Assembly: GCA_028280885.1 (NCBI GenBank)
Contig: JANQKY010000119.1
Span: 1 to 64,000, forward strand
DNA length: 64,000 nucleotides
Direction of reading: 5' to 3'
Source of the DNA: Tepidamorphus sp.
Lineage (GTDB): Bacteria > Pseudomonadota > Alphaproteobacteria > Rhizobiales > Tepidamorphaceae
The position numbers were made by a program, and so were the translations under genes. The notes under the pieces are model-generated. The model did not search any database. It had not been told where the DNA came from and saw only the letters and a list, made by a program, of their open reading frames with translations. Below are positions 21,101 to 30,551 of the stretch, piece by piece. Numbering within the stretch: the stretch's first letter is position 1; each line of letters starts with the position of its first letter.

Positions 21101-21988
21101 CTAGGCGGCCCCCTTCGCGATCATCGCCTCGACCTCTCCGGGCGCCGGATAGCGGTCCGGTCCGCCCCGCGAGACCATGACCGCCGCGGCCGCGTTGGCA
21201 TAGGCGACCGCCTCTCGTTCCGATCGCCCGGACGCAAGCTGCAGCGCGAAGGCGCCGTGCCAGACATCGCCCGCGCCGAGCGTGTCGACGGCGTCGACCG
21301 CAAGGGCCGGCGCCTCGCGGACCGTGGTTTCATCAAGATGGATCACCGGCCGCGCGCCGCGCGTCACCGCGGTCCATGCCTTGAACCGTGTCGCAGCCGC
21401 CCGAATCGCCTCGGCTGCCGGTGTCGCGCTGAAATCCGCCAGCCCCTGCTCCGAAAAGACGATATGCGTCGCAAGATCGAGGGCATCGCCGACCGCCGAA
21501 AGCGGCGCCTCGGCATCGACGATCGCGGGCTTTCCCGCACACGCCGCTGCCCCCAGCAGGGCCGTCGCCCCTCTTTCCCAGCGCGTATCAGTGAGAACCA
21601 CGTCACAGTCCGATACCGCGCGCTGGTCCGGGGAATGGCCGAACAGCCGGGCGTCGCGATGGTTGACGATGGTCCGTTCGCCCCGTTCGGTGACGATAAT
21701 CGCTGACCGCGACGTCTCGACCCCACCGACGCTTTCGACCAGCCGGTCGTCGATCGACAGCCTGCGCAGTTCGGTGCGCAGGAAATCTCCGAGCGCATCC
21801 GCGCCGATCGCGCCGGCCAGCATCGCATGCCCGCCCAGACGCGCGACCGCGGCCGCTGCGATCAGCGCACCGCCGCCGGCCACCATGCGCGACGCCGACG
21901 CCCGGTTCTTGGATCCTTCGGGCGGAAACGCGGGCAGGTCGTAGACGAAGTCGACCGTGATCATACCCGCGCAGATGACCGTCGCCAC
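21101..21988 (-). CDS. PfkB-family carbohydrate kinase
   Basis: A 295-residue ribokinase-like sugar kinase. The glycine-rich N-terminal region (RMVAGGGALIAAAAVARLGG) and the C-terminal catalytic signature DTLGAGDVWHGAFAL, with the catalytic Asp in GAGD, are intact. The overall type resembles ketohexokinase / sulfofructose-kinase-like members rather than ribokinase. A GTG start with GGGGGAAGAG upstream is preferred over a longer frame to 22051. It is divergent from an aldolase, regulator and TRAP transporter, so it probably phosphorylates an intermediate of that pathway; the sugar is unknown. Confidence 0.8.
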   Translation of the reverse strand: MATVICAGMITVDFVYDLPAFPPEGSKNRASASRMVAGGGALIAAAAVARLGGHAMLAGAIGADALGDFLRTELRRLSIDDRLVESVGGVETSRSAIIVTERGERTIVNHRDARLFGHSPDQRAVSDCDVVLTDTRWERGATALLGAAACAGKPAIVDAEAPLSAVGDALDLATHIVFSEQGLADFSATPAAEAIRAAATRFKAWTAVTRGARPVIHLDETTVREAPALAVDAVDTLGAGDVWHGAFALQLASGRSEREAVAYANAAAAVMVSRGGPDRYPAPGEVEAMIAKGAA

Positions 21989-22146
21989 GATGCTCTTCCC
22001 CCGTTCTAACCGCCGGAACCTGGCGGACTCGGTATATTCAATGACCAGCACACCGGCCTAACATGTCAGTTGCAACACACCGTCGTCACCGATAACATGT
22101 TTATCCCGTATCGCAATGTCGCATCCCGTTTGCGATGGAGAAGCAC

Positions 22147-23016
22147 ATGCCAGAGTTCGGCGTCTCGGTCGCCCTTTTGACCCCCTTCGACGGGGAGAAC
22201 GCGATCGATGCCGGCCGCCTCTCCGCCCATGCGATCGATGTGCTCGAACGCGGCGCGGACAGCGTGACCCTGTTCGGCACGACCGGCGAAAGCGCCTCGA
22301 TCGGCCGGCTCGAACGCGGCACGGGCCTTGAGGCGCTGCGCGCCGCCGATATTCCGCCTGAGCGGATCATCCTCGGCCTCTGCGCCCCGGCCCTCGCCGA
22401 TGCCGTCGCGCAGGTCGGCGAGGGCATCGCACTGGGCGTCCGCGACTTTCTTGTCGCCCCGCCGTTCTATTTCCCGGCCCCCGATGACGATGGCCTGTTC
22501 GACTGGCACGCCGGCCTACTCCGCCAGACACCGGAAGAGACCCGGTTCATCCTCTATCATATCCCCGAGGTGACCGGCGTTCCGCTGTCTCCCGCCCTGG
22601 TCTCCCGGCTCGCGGCCGCGTTCCCCGGCCGGATCAGGGCGATCAAGGACAGTTCCGGCGACTGGCAGAACGCCGAAGCGCTTCTTGAGGCAAAGGCGCT
22701 GCCCGTCCTGATCGGCGACGAGCGCCTGCTGCACCGGGCCGTCCGGCGCGGCGGGGCCGGCGCGATTACCGGGATGGCGAACGTCTATCCGGAGCGGATG
22801 GCGCGGATCGTCGCGCAGGGCGAGGAAGATACGGCCCTGACCGAAACGGTCGACGCGCTGGTCTCCGTCCCCGTCGTTCCGGGTTTGAAGGTCCTGCTGG
22901 CCGATGCCCGGCAGGATGCGGCCTGGGAACGGATGCGTCCGCCGCTGACGGCGCTCGACTCCGCGCAACGCGGCCTCGTGCTCGCTGCGGCCGAGCGGGA
23001 ACGCGCCGATGCCTAG
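22147..23016 (+). CDS. DapA/N-acetylneuraminate lyase-family aldolase
   Basis: A 289-residue class I (Schiff-base) aldolase barrel. The TTGES motif (GTTGE region), the conserved Tyr in YHIPEVTG and the Schiff-base Lys in AIKDSSGDW are present. Members either condense or cleave pyruvate with an aldehyde. The ATG at 22147 has GGAG six bases upstream, better than the ATG at 22135. The neighbourhood (PfkB kinase, TRAP importer, SDR) argues for a catabolic 2-keto-3-deoxy-sugar or sugar-acid aldolase rather than lysine synthesis. It overlaps the next gene by eight bases. Confidence 0.82.
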   Translation: MPEFGVSVALLTPFDGENAIDAGRLSAHAIDVLERGADSVTLFGTTGESASIGRLERGTGLEALRAADIPPERIILGLCAPALADAVAQVGEGIALGVRDFLVAPPFYFPAPDDDGLFDWHAGLLRQTPEETRFILYHIPEVTGVPLSPALVSRLAAAFPGRIRAIKDSSGDWQNAEALLEAKALPVLIGDERLLHRAVRRGGAGAITGMANVYPERMARIVAQGEEDTALTETVDALVSVPVVPGLKVLLADARQDAAWERMRPPLTALDSAQRGLVLAAAERERADA

Positions 23017-23662
23017 CGCCGAACGCAGGCTGCGCGACGACGCCTATTCGAGCTTCACCGAGAAGCTGCTCGCCCGCGACATCCAGCCCGGCCAGTTCGT
23101 CTCCCAGCGCGAACTGGTCGAATTGACCGGCATGCCGCTCGGCGCCATTCGCGAGATGGTGCCGCGGCTGGAGGCCGACGGCCTCATTCGCGCGGTGCCG
23201 CAGCGCGGCCTGCAGGTTCTGACCATCGACCTGGAACTGATCCGCAACGCCTTTCAGCTGCGCCGCATGATCGAGACGGAGGCCTTCGCCGTGTTCTGCG
23301 CCTCGGCAAGCGACGACGACATCGCCCGGATCGCCCGCGAACACCGCGCGACACTCGAAGAGGCGCGCCGCGGCGTGACGCCGGACCTGCTCGACCGCGC
23401 CCAAAGGATGGACTGGGCCCTGCACGACCATGTGGTCGACCAGATGGGCAACCGGATCATCTCCGACATCCACCGCGTCAACGCGATCAAGATCAGGCTC
23501 ATTCGCAACGCCGATACCCGCATGCTGCCGGAACTGGTGGTCTCGGTGATGGGCGAGCACCTGGCCGTCATCGAAGCGCTCGAAGCGCGCGACGGCGCGG
23601 CTACGGTTAAGGCGATTGTCGCGCATATCGACAGCGCCAAACGACGGGCGCTCGGCGTCTGA
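23009..23662 (+). CDS. GntR-family (FadR/FCD-type) transcriptional regulator
   Basis: A 217-residue repressor-type regulator: an N-terminal winged helix (YSSFTEKLLARDIQPGQFV, then MPLGAIREMVPRLEADGLI) and a C-terminal all-helical FCD domain with the usual acidic and histidine residues (DWALHDHVVDQMGN) that often bind a metal and a small acid. It starts inside the aldolase gene and precedes the TRAP genes, so it is likely the local regulator responding to the imported acid. Confidence 0.88.
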   Translation: MPSAERRLRDDAYSSFTEKLLARDIQPGQFVSQRELVELTGMPLGAIREMVPRLEADGLIRAVPQRGLQVLTIDLELIRNAFQLRRMIETEAFAVFCASASDDDIARIAREHRATLEEARRGVTPDLLDRAQRMDWALHDHVVDQMGNRIISDIHRVNAIKIRLIRNADTRMLPELVVSVMGEHLAVIEALEARDGAATVKAIVAHIDSAKRRALGV

Positions 23663-23730
23663 ACAGGGGTTCGGGAGGCTCCCGAAACAAACCGGCGGGA
23701 GAAACCCGCCAAGGCACAGGAGGAATGGAG

Positions 23731-24750
23731 ATGACGATTCCCACGACACATTTCACACGCAGGGGCCTGACCGCCCTTGCCGCGCTGGCGATCGCGGCGC
23801 CGGCCTTCGCGGGCGCGGCACTCGCCGAGGACAAGGTCAAGCTGCGGATGTCGACGCCGGCGTCCGAGACCGACCAGCGCTCGGTCGCGCTTGCCGAGGT
23901 GTTCGCACCGGCGGTCGCCGATTTCGCCGTCTACGAGCCGCACTACAACGCCTCGCTGATCAAGCAGAATTCCGAACTGGAGGCGATCGCCTCCGGCGAC
24001 CTGGAAATGTCGATCGCATCGGCCCAGGAGCTTGCCCAGTACTTCCCGGAATTCTCGATCTTCGCCACCGGCTACGTCCATCAGGACGCCGACCATCAGG
24101 TCAAGGTCTTCAACGATCCGCTGATGGAGCCGTTCAAGCAGAAGGTCGAGGACGAACTCGGCGTCAAGCTGCTCTCGGTCATGTATCTCGGCCGCCGGCA
24201 CGTCAATCTGCGCCAGCCCAAGGACGAGCTGACCGTTATGACGCCTGACGACCTGGCCGGCGTCAACCTGCGCATGCCCGGCACGGATGCCTGGCAGTTC
24301 CTCGGGAAGGCGCTCGGCGCCAACCCGACGCCGATGGCCTTCACCGAGGTCTATACCGCCCTGCAGACCGGCTCGGTCGATGGCCAGGACAACCCGCTGC
24401 CGACCGTCGTCGACGCCAAGTTCTACGAGGTCACCAACCAGATCGCCCTGACCTCGCATCTCGTTGACCTCAACTACGTCGCCTTCTCCAAGGAGGTCTG
24501 GGACAGCCTGACGCCGGAGCAGCAGGAGGCGGTGCAGAAAGCCGCCGACGCGGCTGCCGAGAGCGGCCGCCAGAAGCAGCTCCAGAAGGAAGCCGATCTC
24601 GTCTCCTTCCTGAAGGAACAGGGCCTTGAAATCTACGAGCCCGACCTGAAGGCCTTCCGCGATCACGTCCAGTCGCAATATGTCGGCTCCGAGTTCGCCG
24701 CCTCCTGGCCGGACGGCGTTCTGGAAAAGATCAACGCGCTCGGAAACTGA
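23731..24750 (+). CDS. TRAP transporter substrate-binding protein (DctP family)
   Basis: A 339-residue periplasmic receptor. AGGAGG lies seven bases before this ATG, while the ATG six bases earlier is too close to it. The signal peptide (TRRGLTALAALAIAAPAFAGAALA) has twin arginines. The family block GVNLRMPGTDAWQFLGKALGA followed by PTPMAFTEVYTALQTGSVDGQDNP includes the conserved Arg that salt-bridges a carboxylate ligand. It is followed by an SDR and then the two membrane subunits. Two short inverted repeats lie between it and the regulator gene. Confidence 0.9.
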   Translation: MTIPTTHFTRRGLTALAALAIAAPAFAGAALAEDKVKLRMSTPASETDQRSVALAEVFAPAVADFAVYEPHYNASLIKQNSELEAIASGDLEMSIASAQELAQYFPEFSIFATGYVHQDADHQVKVFNDPLMEPFKQKVEDELGVKLLSVMYLGRRHVNLRQPKDELTVMTPDDLAGVNLRMPGTDAWQFLGKALGANPTPMAFTEVYTALQTGSVDGQDNPLPTVVDAKFYEVTNQIALTSHLVDLNYVAFSKEVWDSLTPEQQEAVQKAADAAAESGRQKQLQKEADLVSFLKEQGLEIYEPDLKAFRDHVQSQYVGSEFAASWPDGVLEKINALGN

Positions 24751-24811
24751 TGCCCTATCGGCCGGGCGTCCAGCGCCCGGCCATCTTCTCCCCCAAGCGA
24801 AGGCCCTTTCC

Positions 24812-25546
24812 GTGGCGGACCGACACAGTGACCGGCTCGCGATCGTCACCGGCGGCGCACGCGGCATCGGCGCCGGGATCGCGGCCCGGCTCGCAGGGGA
24901 CGGCGCCCGGATCATCGTCTGGGATGTCGATCTGGCGCCCCTCTCCGCGGCCCCCTTCGAGCCGGTCGAGGCCCTTTCGGTCGATGTCGGCGACCTGGCG
25001 GCCGTCGCCGATGCCTTCGCTGCGGCCGAATCCACACACGGTCCCGTCGACATCCTCGTCAACAATGCCGGCATAAACGGCCCGGTCGGCCCCGCCTGGG
25101 AGATCGCCGAGGCGGACTGGACCCGCGTCCTGAAGACCAATCTCAGCGGCGTCTGGCACGGCTGCCGCGCCGCCGTCCCGGCGATGGTCGCGCGCGGCTA
25201 TGGCCGGATCGTCAACGTCGCCTCGATCGCCGGCAAGGAGGGCGTGCCCTTCATCGCCGGTTATTCGGCGGCCAAGGGCGGTGTCATCGCGCTGACCAAG
25301 GCGGTCGCGCGCGAAATCGCCGATACCGGCGTCACGGTCAACTGCATCGCCCCGGCATTGACCGAAACGCCGCTCTTTGCCCAGATGACGCGGGACCACA
25401 TCGACGCCATGACCGCGAAGATCCCGATGGGACGGACAGCGCGGATTGCCGAGATCGCCGACATGGTCGCCTGGATCGCCAGCGAGGAGTGCAGCTTCAC
25501 CACCGGCTTCACCTTCGATCTGAGCGGCGGCCGCGCCACCTATTGA
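24812..25546 (+). CDS. SDR-family oxidoreductase
   Basis: A 244-residue short-chain dehydrogenase. The cofactor motif TGGARGIG (about residues 12-19), NNAGING, and the catalytic YSAAKGG are intact, with the catalytic serine in NVASIAG. It starts at a GTG with GAAGG upstream. The overall shape resembles FabG/KduD-type sugar or hydroxy-acid dehydrogenases. It lies between the TRAP binding protein and permease genes, so its substrate is probably the imported compound. Confidence 0.85.
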   Translation: MADRHSDRLAIVTGGARGIGAGIAARLAGDGARIIVWDVDLAPLSAAPFEPVEALSVDVGDLAAVADAFAAAESTHGPVDILVNNAGINGPVGPAWEIAEADWTRVLKTNLSGVWHGCRAAVPAMVARGYGRIVNVASIAGKEGVPFIAGYSAAKGGVIALTKAVAREIADTGVTVNCIAPALTETPLFAQMTRDHIDAMTAKIPMGRTARIAEIADMVAWIASEECSFTTGFTFDLSGGRATY

Positions 25547-25559
25547 GGAGGAGACGACG

Positions 25560-26123
25560 ATCCGCACGCCCCTCACCCTGCTGCGCCGGATCGCCGAGGC
25601 CTTCGCCGCCGCGTTGATGGCGACGATGTTCCTGACCTTCGTCCTGCAGATCTTCATCCGCTATTCGGCCCGCATCCAGTGGCTTCCCGACGTCGCGCCG
25701 TTCCTGGAGCCGACGCTCTACGGCTGGACGCTGGAATTCTGCCTGCTGCTCTGGGTGTGGCTGGTATTCTGGGGCAATGCCTTCGTCGTGCGCGACCGCG
25801 ATCATGTCACCTTCGACATCGTCTATAACCGCGTCCGCCCCGGCCTGCGCCGCTGGTTCGTCATCATCGCCGGCCTTGCGATTGCGACCGGCTTGTTGCT
25901 GTCGATCGATCCAACGCTCGGCAAGTTCCACATCCTGCGCCTGAAGAAGACGGCGACGCTGTCCTCCCTGTTCGGCGACGGCATCCGGATGCGCGACATC
26001 TATTCGATCTACATCCTGTTCCTTGCCGTCGTCGCGCTGCGCTATCTCTGGTCGGTCTACCAGGCCTTCCGCTTCGGCGTCCCGGACCCACACGAAAACG
26101 TCGCTGGCCGGCTCGACGAATGA
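25560..26123 (+). CDS. TRAP transporter small permease (DctQ family), apparent ATC start
   Basis: A 187-residue protein with about four membrane segments (MATMFLTFVLQIFIRY, WTLEFCLLLWVWLVFWG, FVIIAGLAIATGLLL, IYILFLAVVALRYLW), the DctQ pattern. The first ATG (25614) would remove the usual amphipathic N-terminus RTPLTLLRRIAEAFAAAL and has no SD. In contrast AGGAGGAG at 25546-25553 is six bases before an ATC codon at 25560 that starts exactly that N-terminus. Either ATC is used, or it is an ATG altered by mutation or sequencing error. The stop overlaps dctM by ATGA. Confidence 0.75.
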   Translation: MRTPLTLLRRIAEAFAAALMATMFLTFVLQIFIRYSARIQWLPDVAPFLEPTLYGWTLEFCLLLWVWLVFWGNAFVVRDRDHVTFDIVYNRVRPGLRRWFVIIAGLAIATGLLLSIDPTLGKFHILRLKKTATLSSLFGDGIRMRDIYSIYILFLAVVALRYLWSVYQAFRFGVPDPHENVAGRLDE

Positions 26124-27415
26124 CGATCGAATTCCTCCTCTGCCTTGCAACCCTGTTCCTGCTCGCCGGCATCGGCGCGCCGATCGCCTATGCGATCCTG
26201 ATCGCGGCCCTTGTCTATCTCGCCGCCGGAGGGAACGACATCGGCATTGCCGGCAAGGTGCTGCTCGACGGGCTTTATTCGAGCTTCGTGCTGCTCGCCG
26301 TGCCGCTGTTCATCGTCGCAGCCAACATCATGAATGCCGGCACGATCAGCGACCGGCTCCTGCGCTTCTGCGTGGCGCTGGTCGGCCGCTTCCGGGGCGG
26401 GCTCGGCCATGTCAACGTCGTCGCCTCGCTGATCTTTTCCGGCATGTCCGGCTCCGCCGTCGCCGATGCCGCGGGGATCGGCAAGATCATCATCGAGATG
26501 ATGACCAAGAGCGGCCATTTTACCCGTGGCTACGCGGCCGCGATCACGGCGGCGTCGGCAACCATCGGCCCGATCATCCCGCCGTCGATCCCGATGGTGC
26601 TCTACGCCCTCGTCTCCAACAGCTCGATCGGCTACCTGTTTCTCGGCGGCATCATCCCGGGGCTTTTGATGGGCGCCGTGCTGATGGGTCTCAACACCTG
26701 GCTGTCGCACCGGCGCGGCTTCGCGATCGAGGAGGCGGTGCCGCTGGCCGAACTGCCGCGCCTGACGGTCAACGCCTTCCCCGCCCTTCTGATGCCGGCG
26801 ATCCTGCTCTACGGCATCTATGGCGGCGTCACCACGCCGACGGAGGCCGCGGCGGTTGCCGCCTTCTACGCACTGATCCTGGCAACCCTGTTCTACCGGG
26901 CCCTGTCGCTCGGCAATCTCTACCGCATCCTCGTCGACAGCGCCCGCTCCTCGGCCGCCGTCGGCATCGTCATCGGCGGCGCGCTGATCCTCAACTACGT
27001 CGTCGCCTCGGAGAACATTCCGAATATCCTCGCCCAGCAGCTTGTCGGGCTCGACGTCCACCCCCTGGTCTTCCTGCTCGGCGTCAACATCCTGCTCCTG
27101 CTGCTCGGCTGCGTGCTCGACGCCTCGACGATCATCCTGGTGATCATTCCGCTGTTCATCCCGACCTGCCGCGAACTGGGCATCGATCTCGTTCATTTCG
27201 GCGTCGTCGCGGTGGTCAACTGCATGATCGGCCTGATCACGCCGCCCTACGGCATCCTGCTCTTCGTCATCAACGCGGTGACCGGCATCCCGCTGGAAGA
27301 GATCATCCGCGAGATCTGGCTGTTCCTGGTCGTGCTGCTCGCTGCCCTCCTCGCGCTGATCCTGTTTCCCGGCCTGGTGCTCTGGCTGCCGCGCCTGTTC
27401 GGCTATGCGGGGTGA
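26120..27415 (+). CDS. TRAP transporter large permease (DctM family)
   Basis: A 431-residue inner-membrane protein with about twelve hydrophobic segments. MSGSAVADAAGIGKI and the stretch IGPIIPPSIPMVLYALVSN are DctM hallmarks, as is the late LITPPYGILLFV. It forms the sodium-coupled channel with the small permease. It is the last gene of the catabolic block; purQ follows after 136 bases. Confidence 0.92.
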   Translation: MTIEFLLCLATLFLLAGIGAPIAYAILIAALVYLAAGGNDIGIAGKVLLDGLYSSFVLLAVPLFIVAANIMNAGTISDRLLRFCVALVGRFRGGLGHVNVVASLIFSGMSGSAVADAAGIGKIIIEMMTKSGHFTRGYAAAITAASATIGPIIPPSIPMVLYALVSNSSIGYLFLGGIIPGLLMGAVLMGLNTWLSHRRGFAIEEAVPLAELPRLTVNAFPALLMPAILLYGIYGGVTTPTEAAAVAAFYALILATLFYRALSLGNLYRILVDSARSSAAVGIVIGGALILNYVVASENIPNILAQQLVGLDVHPLVFLLGVNILLLLLGCVLDASTIILVIIPLFIPTCRELGIDLVHFGVVAVVNCMIGLITPPYGILLFVINAVTGIPLEEIIREIWLFLVVLLAALLALILFPGLVLWLPRLFGYAG

Positions 27416-27551
27416 GCAGCGCGGATCGTCGCGCACTATCTCGTCAACCGGAAACTACCGATTGGCACCTTCGCGAACGGGGACACCTCTGCTATAGGCT
27501 CAGGCGAAAATCCGGACTGATTGTCCGGACCAGCCGACAAGCGAGCTTGCC

Positions 27552-28247
27552 TTGAGATCCGCGATCATCCTCTTCCCCGGCATCAACCGCGAGCGCGACA
27601 TGGCGCGCGCGCTGACCCGCGCCACCGGCACGGCGCCGGCGATCGTCTGGCATAAGGAAACGAGCCTGCCGCCCGTCGATCTGATCGTCATCCCCGGCGG
27701 CTTTTCCTATGGCGACTACCTGCGCTGCGGGGCGATTGCCGCGCGATCGCCAATCATGCCGGACCTGATCGCCAGGGCCGAAGCCGGCGTTACCGTCTTC
27801 GGCGTCTGCAACGGCTTTCAGGTACTCACCGAAACCGGACTGCTGCCCGGCGCGCTGATGCGCAACGCCGATCTGAAATTCGTCTGCCGCGACGTCCATC
27901 TGCGCGTCGAGACCGCCGGCACCCGCTTCACCAACCGCTATACGCAGGGTCAGGTGATCCGCACCCCGGTCGCCCATGGCGACGGCAACTATTTCGCCGA
28001 TCCCGAGACGCTGGCCCGCCTCAAGGGCGAGGACCAGATCGTCTTCCGCTATGTCGGCCCCAACGGCAAGCCGGCCGAAAACGCCAATCCGAACGGCTCG
28101 ATCGACGACATCGCCGGCATCCGCAACGCCCGCGGCAACGTGCTCGGCATGATGCCACACCCGGAAGACTACATTGAACCCGCGCAGGGCTGCAGCGACG
28201 GCCTCGGCATCTTCGAAAGCATGGCTGCCGCGCTGGAGCAGGCCTGA
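27552..28247 (+). CDS. purQ: FGAM synthase glutaminase subunit PurQ
   Basis: A 231-residue class I glutamine amidotransferase that supplies ammonia to PurL. The nucleophile is in FGVCNGFQVL and the His/Glu of the triad in MMPHPED. A TTG start gives the family N-terminus (RSAIILFPGINRERD); no ATG is available there. The patch GCTATAGGCTC at about 27491 could be the -10 region of a promoter, which would be needed because the catabolic block separates purQ from purS. Confidence 0.94.
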   Translation: MRSAIILFPGINRERDMARALTRATGTAPAIVWHKETSLPPVDLIVIPGGFSYGDYLRCGAIAARSPIMPDLIARAEAGVTVFGVCNGFQVLTETGLLPGALMRNADLKFVCRDVHLRVETAGTRFTNRYTQGQVIRTPVAHGDGNYFADPETLARLKGEDQIVFRYVGPNGKPAENANPNGSIDDIAGIRNARGNVLGMMPHPEDYIEPAQGCSDGLGIFESMAAALEQA

Positions 28248-28287
28248 GGATGCCCGCAAGGCAAAGCAGGATCGAGATAGAAGGCCG

Positions 28288-30492
28288 ATGATCCCCAACG
28301 ATATCCCCATCACGCCCGAACTGGTGGCCGACCACGGTCTCAAGCCGGACGAATATCAGCGCATCCTCGATCTGATCGGGCGCGAGCCGACCTTCACCGA
28401 GCTCGGCATCTTCTCGGCCATGTGGAACGAGCACTGCTCCTACAAGTCCTCGCGGCTGTGGCTGAAAAAGCTGCCGACCACCGGCCCGCGGGTGATCCAG
28501 GGGCCCGGCGAGAATGCCGGTGTCGTCGATATCGGCGATGGCCAGGCGGTCGTCTTCAAGATGGAAAGCCACAACCACCCCTCCTTCATCGAGCCCTATC
28601 AGGGCGCGGCGACCGGGGTCGGCGGCATCCTGCGCGACGTCTTCACCATGGGGGCGCGGCCGGTCGCGGCGCTGAACACCCTGCGCTTCGGCGATCCCGA
28701 TCACCCGAAAACCCGCCACCTGGTCTCGGGCGTCGTCGCCGGCATCGGCGGCTACGGCAATTCCTTCGGCGTGCCGACGGTCGGCGGCGAGGTGAATTTC
28801 CACCCCCGCTACAACGGCAACATCCTGGTCAACGCCTTTGCCGCCGGCATCGCCAGCACCGACGGGATCTTCTATGCGGCGGCCGCCGGCATCGGCAATC
28901 CGATCGTCTATCTCGGCTCCAAGACCGGTCGCGACGGCATCCACGGCGCGACGATGGCATCTGCCGAATTCGGCGAGGACGCCGAGGAGAAGCGTCCGAC
29001 CGTACAGGTCGGCGACCCCTTCTCCGAAAAGCTTCTCCTGGAAGCCTGTCTGGAACTGATGCAGACCGACGCCGTCATCGCCATTCAGGACATGGGGGCT
29101 GCGGGACTGACCTGCTCGGCCGTCGAGATGGGCGCCAAGGGCGGGCTCGGCGTCGAACTCGACCTCGACCACGTGCCCTGCCGCGAAACCGGCATGACCG
29201 CCTATGAGATGATGCTGTCGGAAAGCCAGGAGCGCATGCTGATGGTGCTGCGTCCGGGCAAGGAGGATGTCGCGCGGGCGATCTTCGAGAAATGGGATCT
29301 CGACTTCGCGGTGATCGGCAAAACCACCGACACGCGCCGCTTCGTGATCCGGCGGCACGGCGACGTCGTCGCCGACCTGCCGATCATGGAACTGGGCGAC
29401 GAGGCGCCGGTCTATGACCGCCCGTGGGTCGAAACAGAGCCCGCCGCGCCGGTCGATCCGCACGCCGTTCCCGCCACCGCCTCGATCGGCGAGGCGCTGA
29501 TCAAACTGATGGGCTCGCCGGACCTGTGCTCGCGCCGCTGGATCTGGGAACAATACGATCACCTGATCCTCGGCAACACCATCCAGCGTCCCGGCGGCGA
29601 CGCAGCGGTGGTGCGCATCGAGGACGGGCCGAAGGCCCTGGCGCTCACCCTCGACGTCACGCCGCGCTATTGCGAGGCCGACCCGGTCGAGGGCGGCAAG
29701 CAGGCGGTTGCCGAGGCCTGGCGCAACCTGACCGCCGTCGGCGCCGCGCCGCTCGCCGTCACCGACTGCCTCAATTTCGGCTCGCCCGAGCGCCCGGAGA
29801 TCATGGGTCAGTTGGTCGGCGCGATCGAGGGCATGGCGGCGGCCTGCGAGGCGCTCGCCTTCCCGGTCGTCTCCGGCAATGTCTCGCTCTACAACGAGAC
29901 CTCGGGCGAGGCGATCCTGCCGACGCCGGCGATCGGCGGGGTCGGCCTGCTGCCGGACTTCGACCGGTCCGCCACCCTCGCCTTCAAGGCGGAGGGCGAG
30001 ACGATCCTGATGATCGGCGCGACCGGCGGGCATCTCGGCCAATCGCTCTATCTTCGCGAGATGCTGGGTCGCGAGGACGGTCCGCCGCCCCCCGTCGACC
30101 TGGAGGCGGAAAAGCGCAACGGCGACTTCGTCCGCGCCCTGATCGGCGAGAAGCGGGTCAGCGCCGTGCATGACTGCGCCGATGGCGGCCTGATCGTCGC
30201 GATCGCGGAAATGGCACTTGCCGGCGATATCGGCGCAACCCTGTCGAGAACGCCGCACTCGCTGCCGCCGCATGCCTATCTGTTCGCCGAGGACCAGGCC
30301 CGCTACGTCCTGACCGCGCCTGCCGACGAGGCCGAGCGCATCGTCCGGGAGGCCGCCGCCGCGAGCCTCAATGTCAGCGTCATCGGCACGACCGGCGGCA
30401 AGGCATTGACGCTCGACGGCGAAGACCCAATCTATCTGTCGACGCTTAGAGCTTGCCACGAGGGCTGGTTGCCGGACTATATGGAGCGGTGA
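28288..30492 (+). CDS. purL: FGAM synthase large subunit PurL
   Basis: A 734-residue ATP-dependent synthase of the small (PurS/PurQ-dependent) type. Landmarks are MWNEHCSYKSSR, KMESHNHPSFIEP, GGYGNSFGVPTVGGEV, MGAAGLTCSAVEM and, near the end, HDCADGGLIVAIAEMA. It lies 40 bases after purQ. Length and start match the family. Confidence 0.95.
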   Translation: MIPNDIPITPELVADHGLKPDEYQRILDLIGREPTFTELGIFSAMWNEHCSYKSSRLWLKKLPTTGPRVIQGPGENAGVVDIGDGQAVVFKMESHNHPSFIEPYQGAATGVGGILRDVFTMGARPVAALNTLRFGDPDHPKTRHLVSGVVAGIGGYGNSFGVPTVGGEVNFHPRYNGNILVNAFAAGIASTDGIFYAAAAGIGNPIVYLGSKTGRDGIHGATMASAEFGEDAEEKRPTVQVGDPFSEKLLLEACLELMQTDAVIAIQDMGAAGLTCSAVEMGAKGGLGVELDLDHVPCRETGMTAYEMMLSESQERMLMVLRPGKEDVARAIFEKWDLDFAVIGKTTDTRRFVIRRHGDVVADLPIMELGDEAPVYDRPWVETEPAAPVDPHAVPATASIGEALIKLMGSPDLCSRRWIWEQYDHLILGNTIQRPGGDAAVVRIEDGPKALALTLDVTPRYCEADPVEGGKQAVAEAWRNLTAVGAAPLAVTDCLNFGSPERPEIMGQLVGAIEGMAAACEALAFPVVSGNVSLYNETSGEAILPTPAIGGVGLLPDFDRSATLAFKAEGETILMIGATGGHLGQSLYLREMLGREDGPPPPVDLEAEKRNGDFVRALIGEKRVSAVHDCADGGLIVAIAEMALAGDIGATLSRTPHSLPPHAYLFAEDQARYVLTAPADEAERIVREAAAASLNVSVIGTTGGKALTLDGEDPIYLSTLRACHEGWLPDYMER

Positions 30493-30551
30493 GTCGGCCG
30501 CCGTGCTCGAGCGGCGGCGTTGTTGGGGATCAGGCGGAAAAGGGCGGCACA

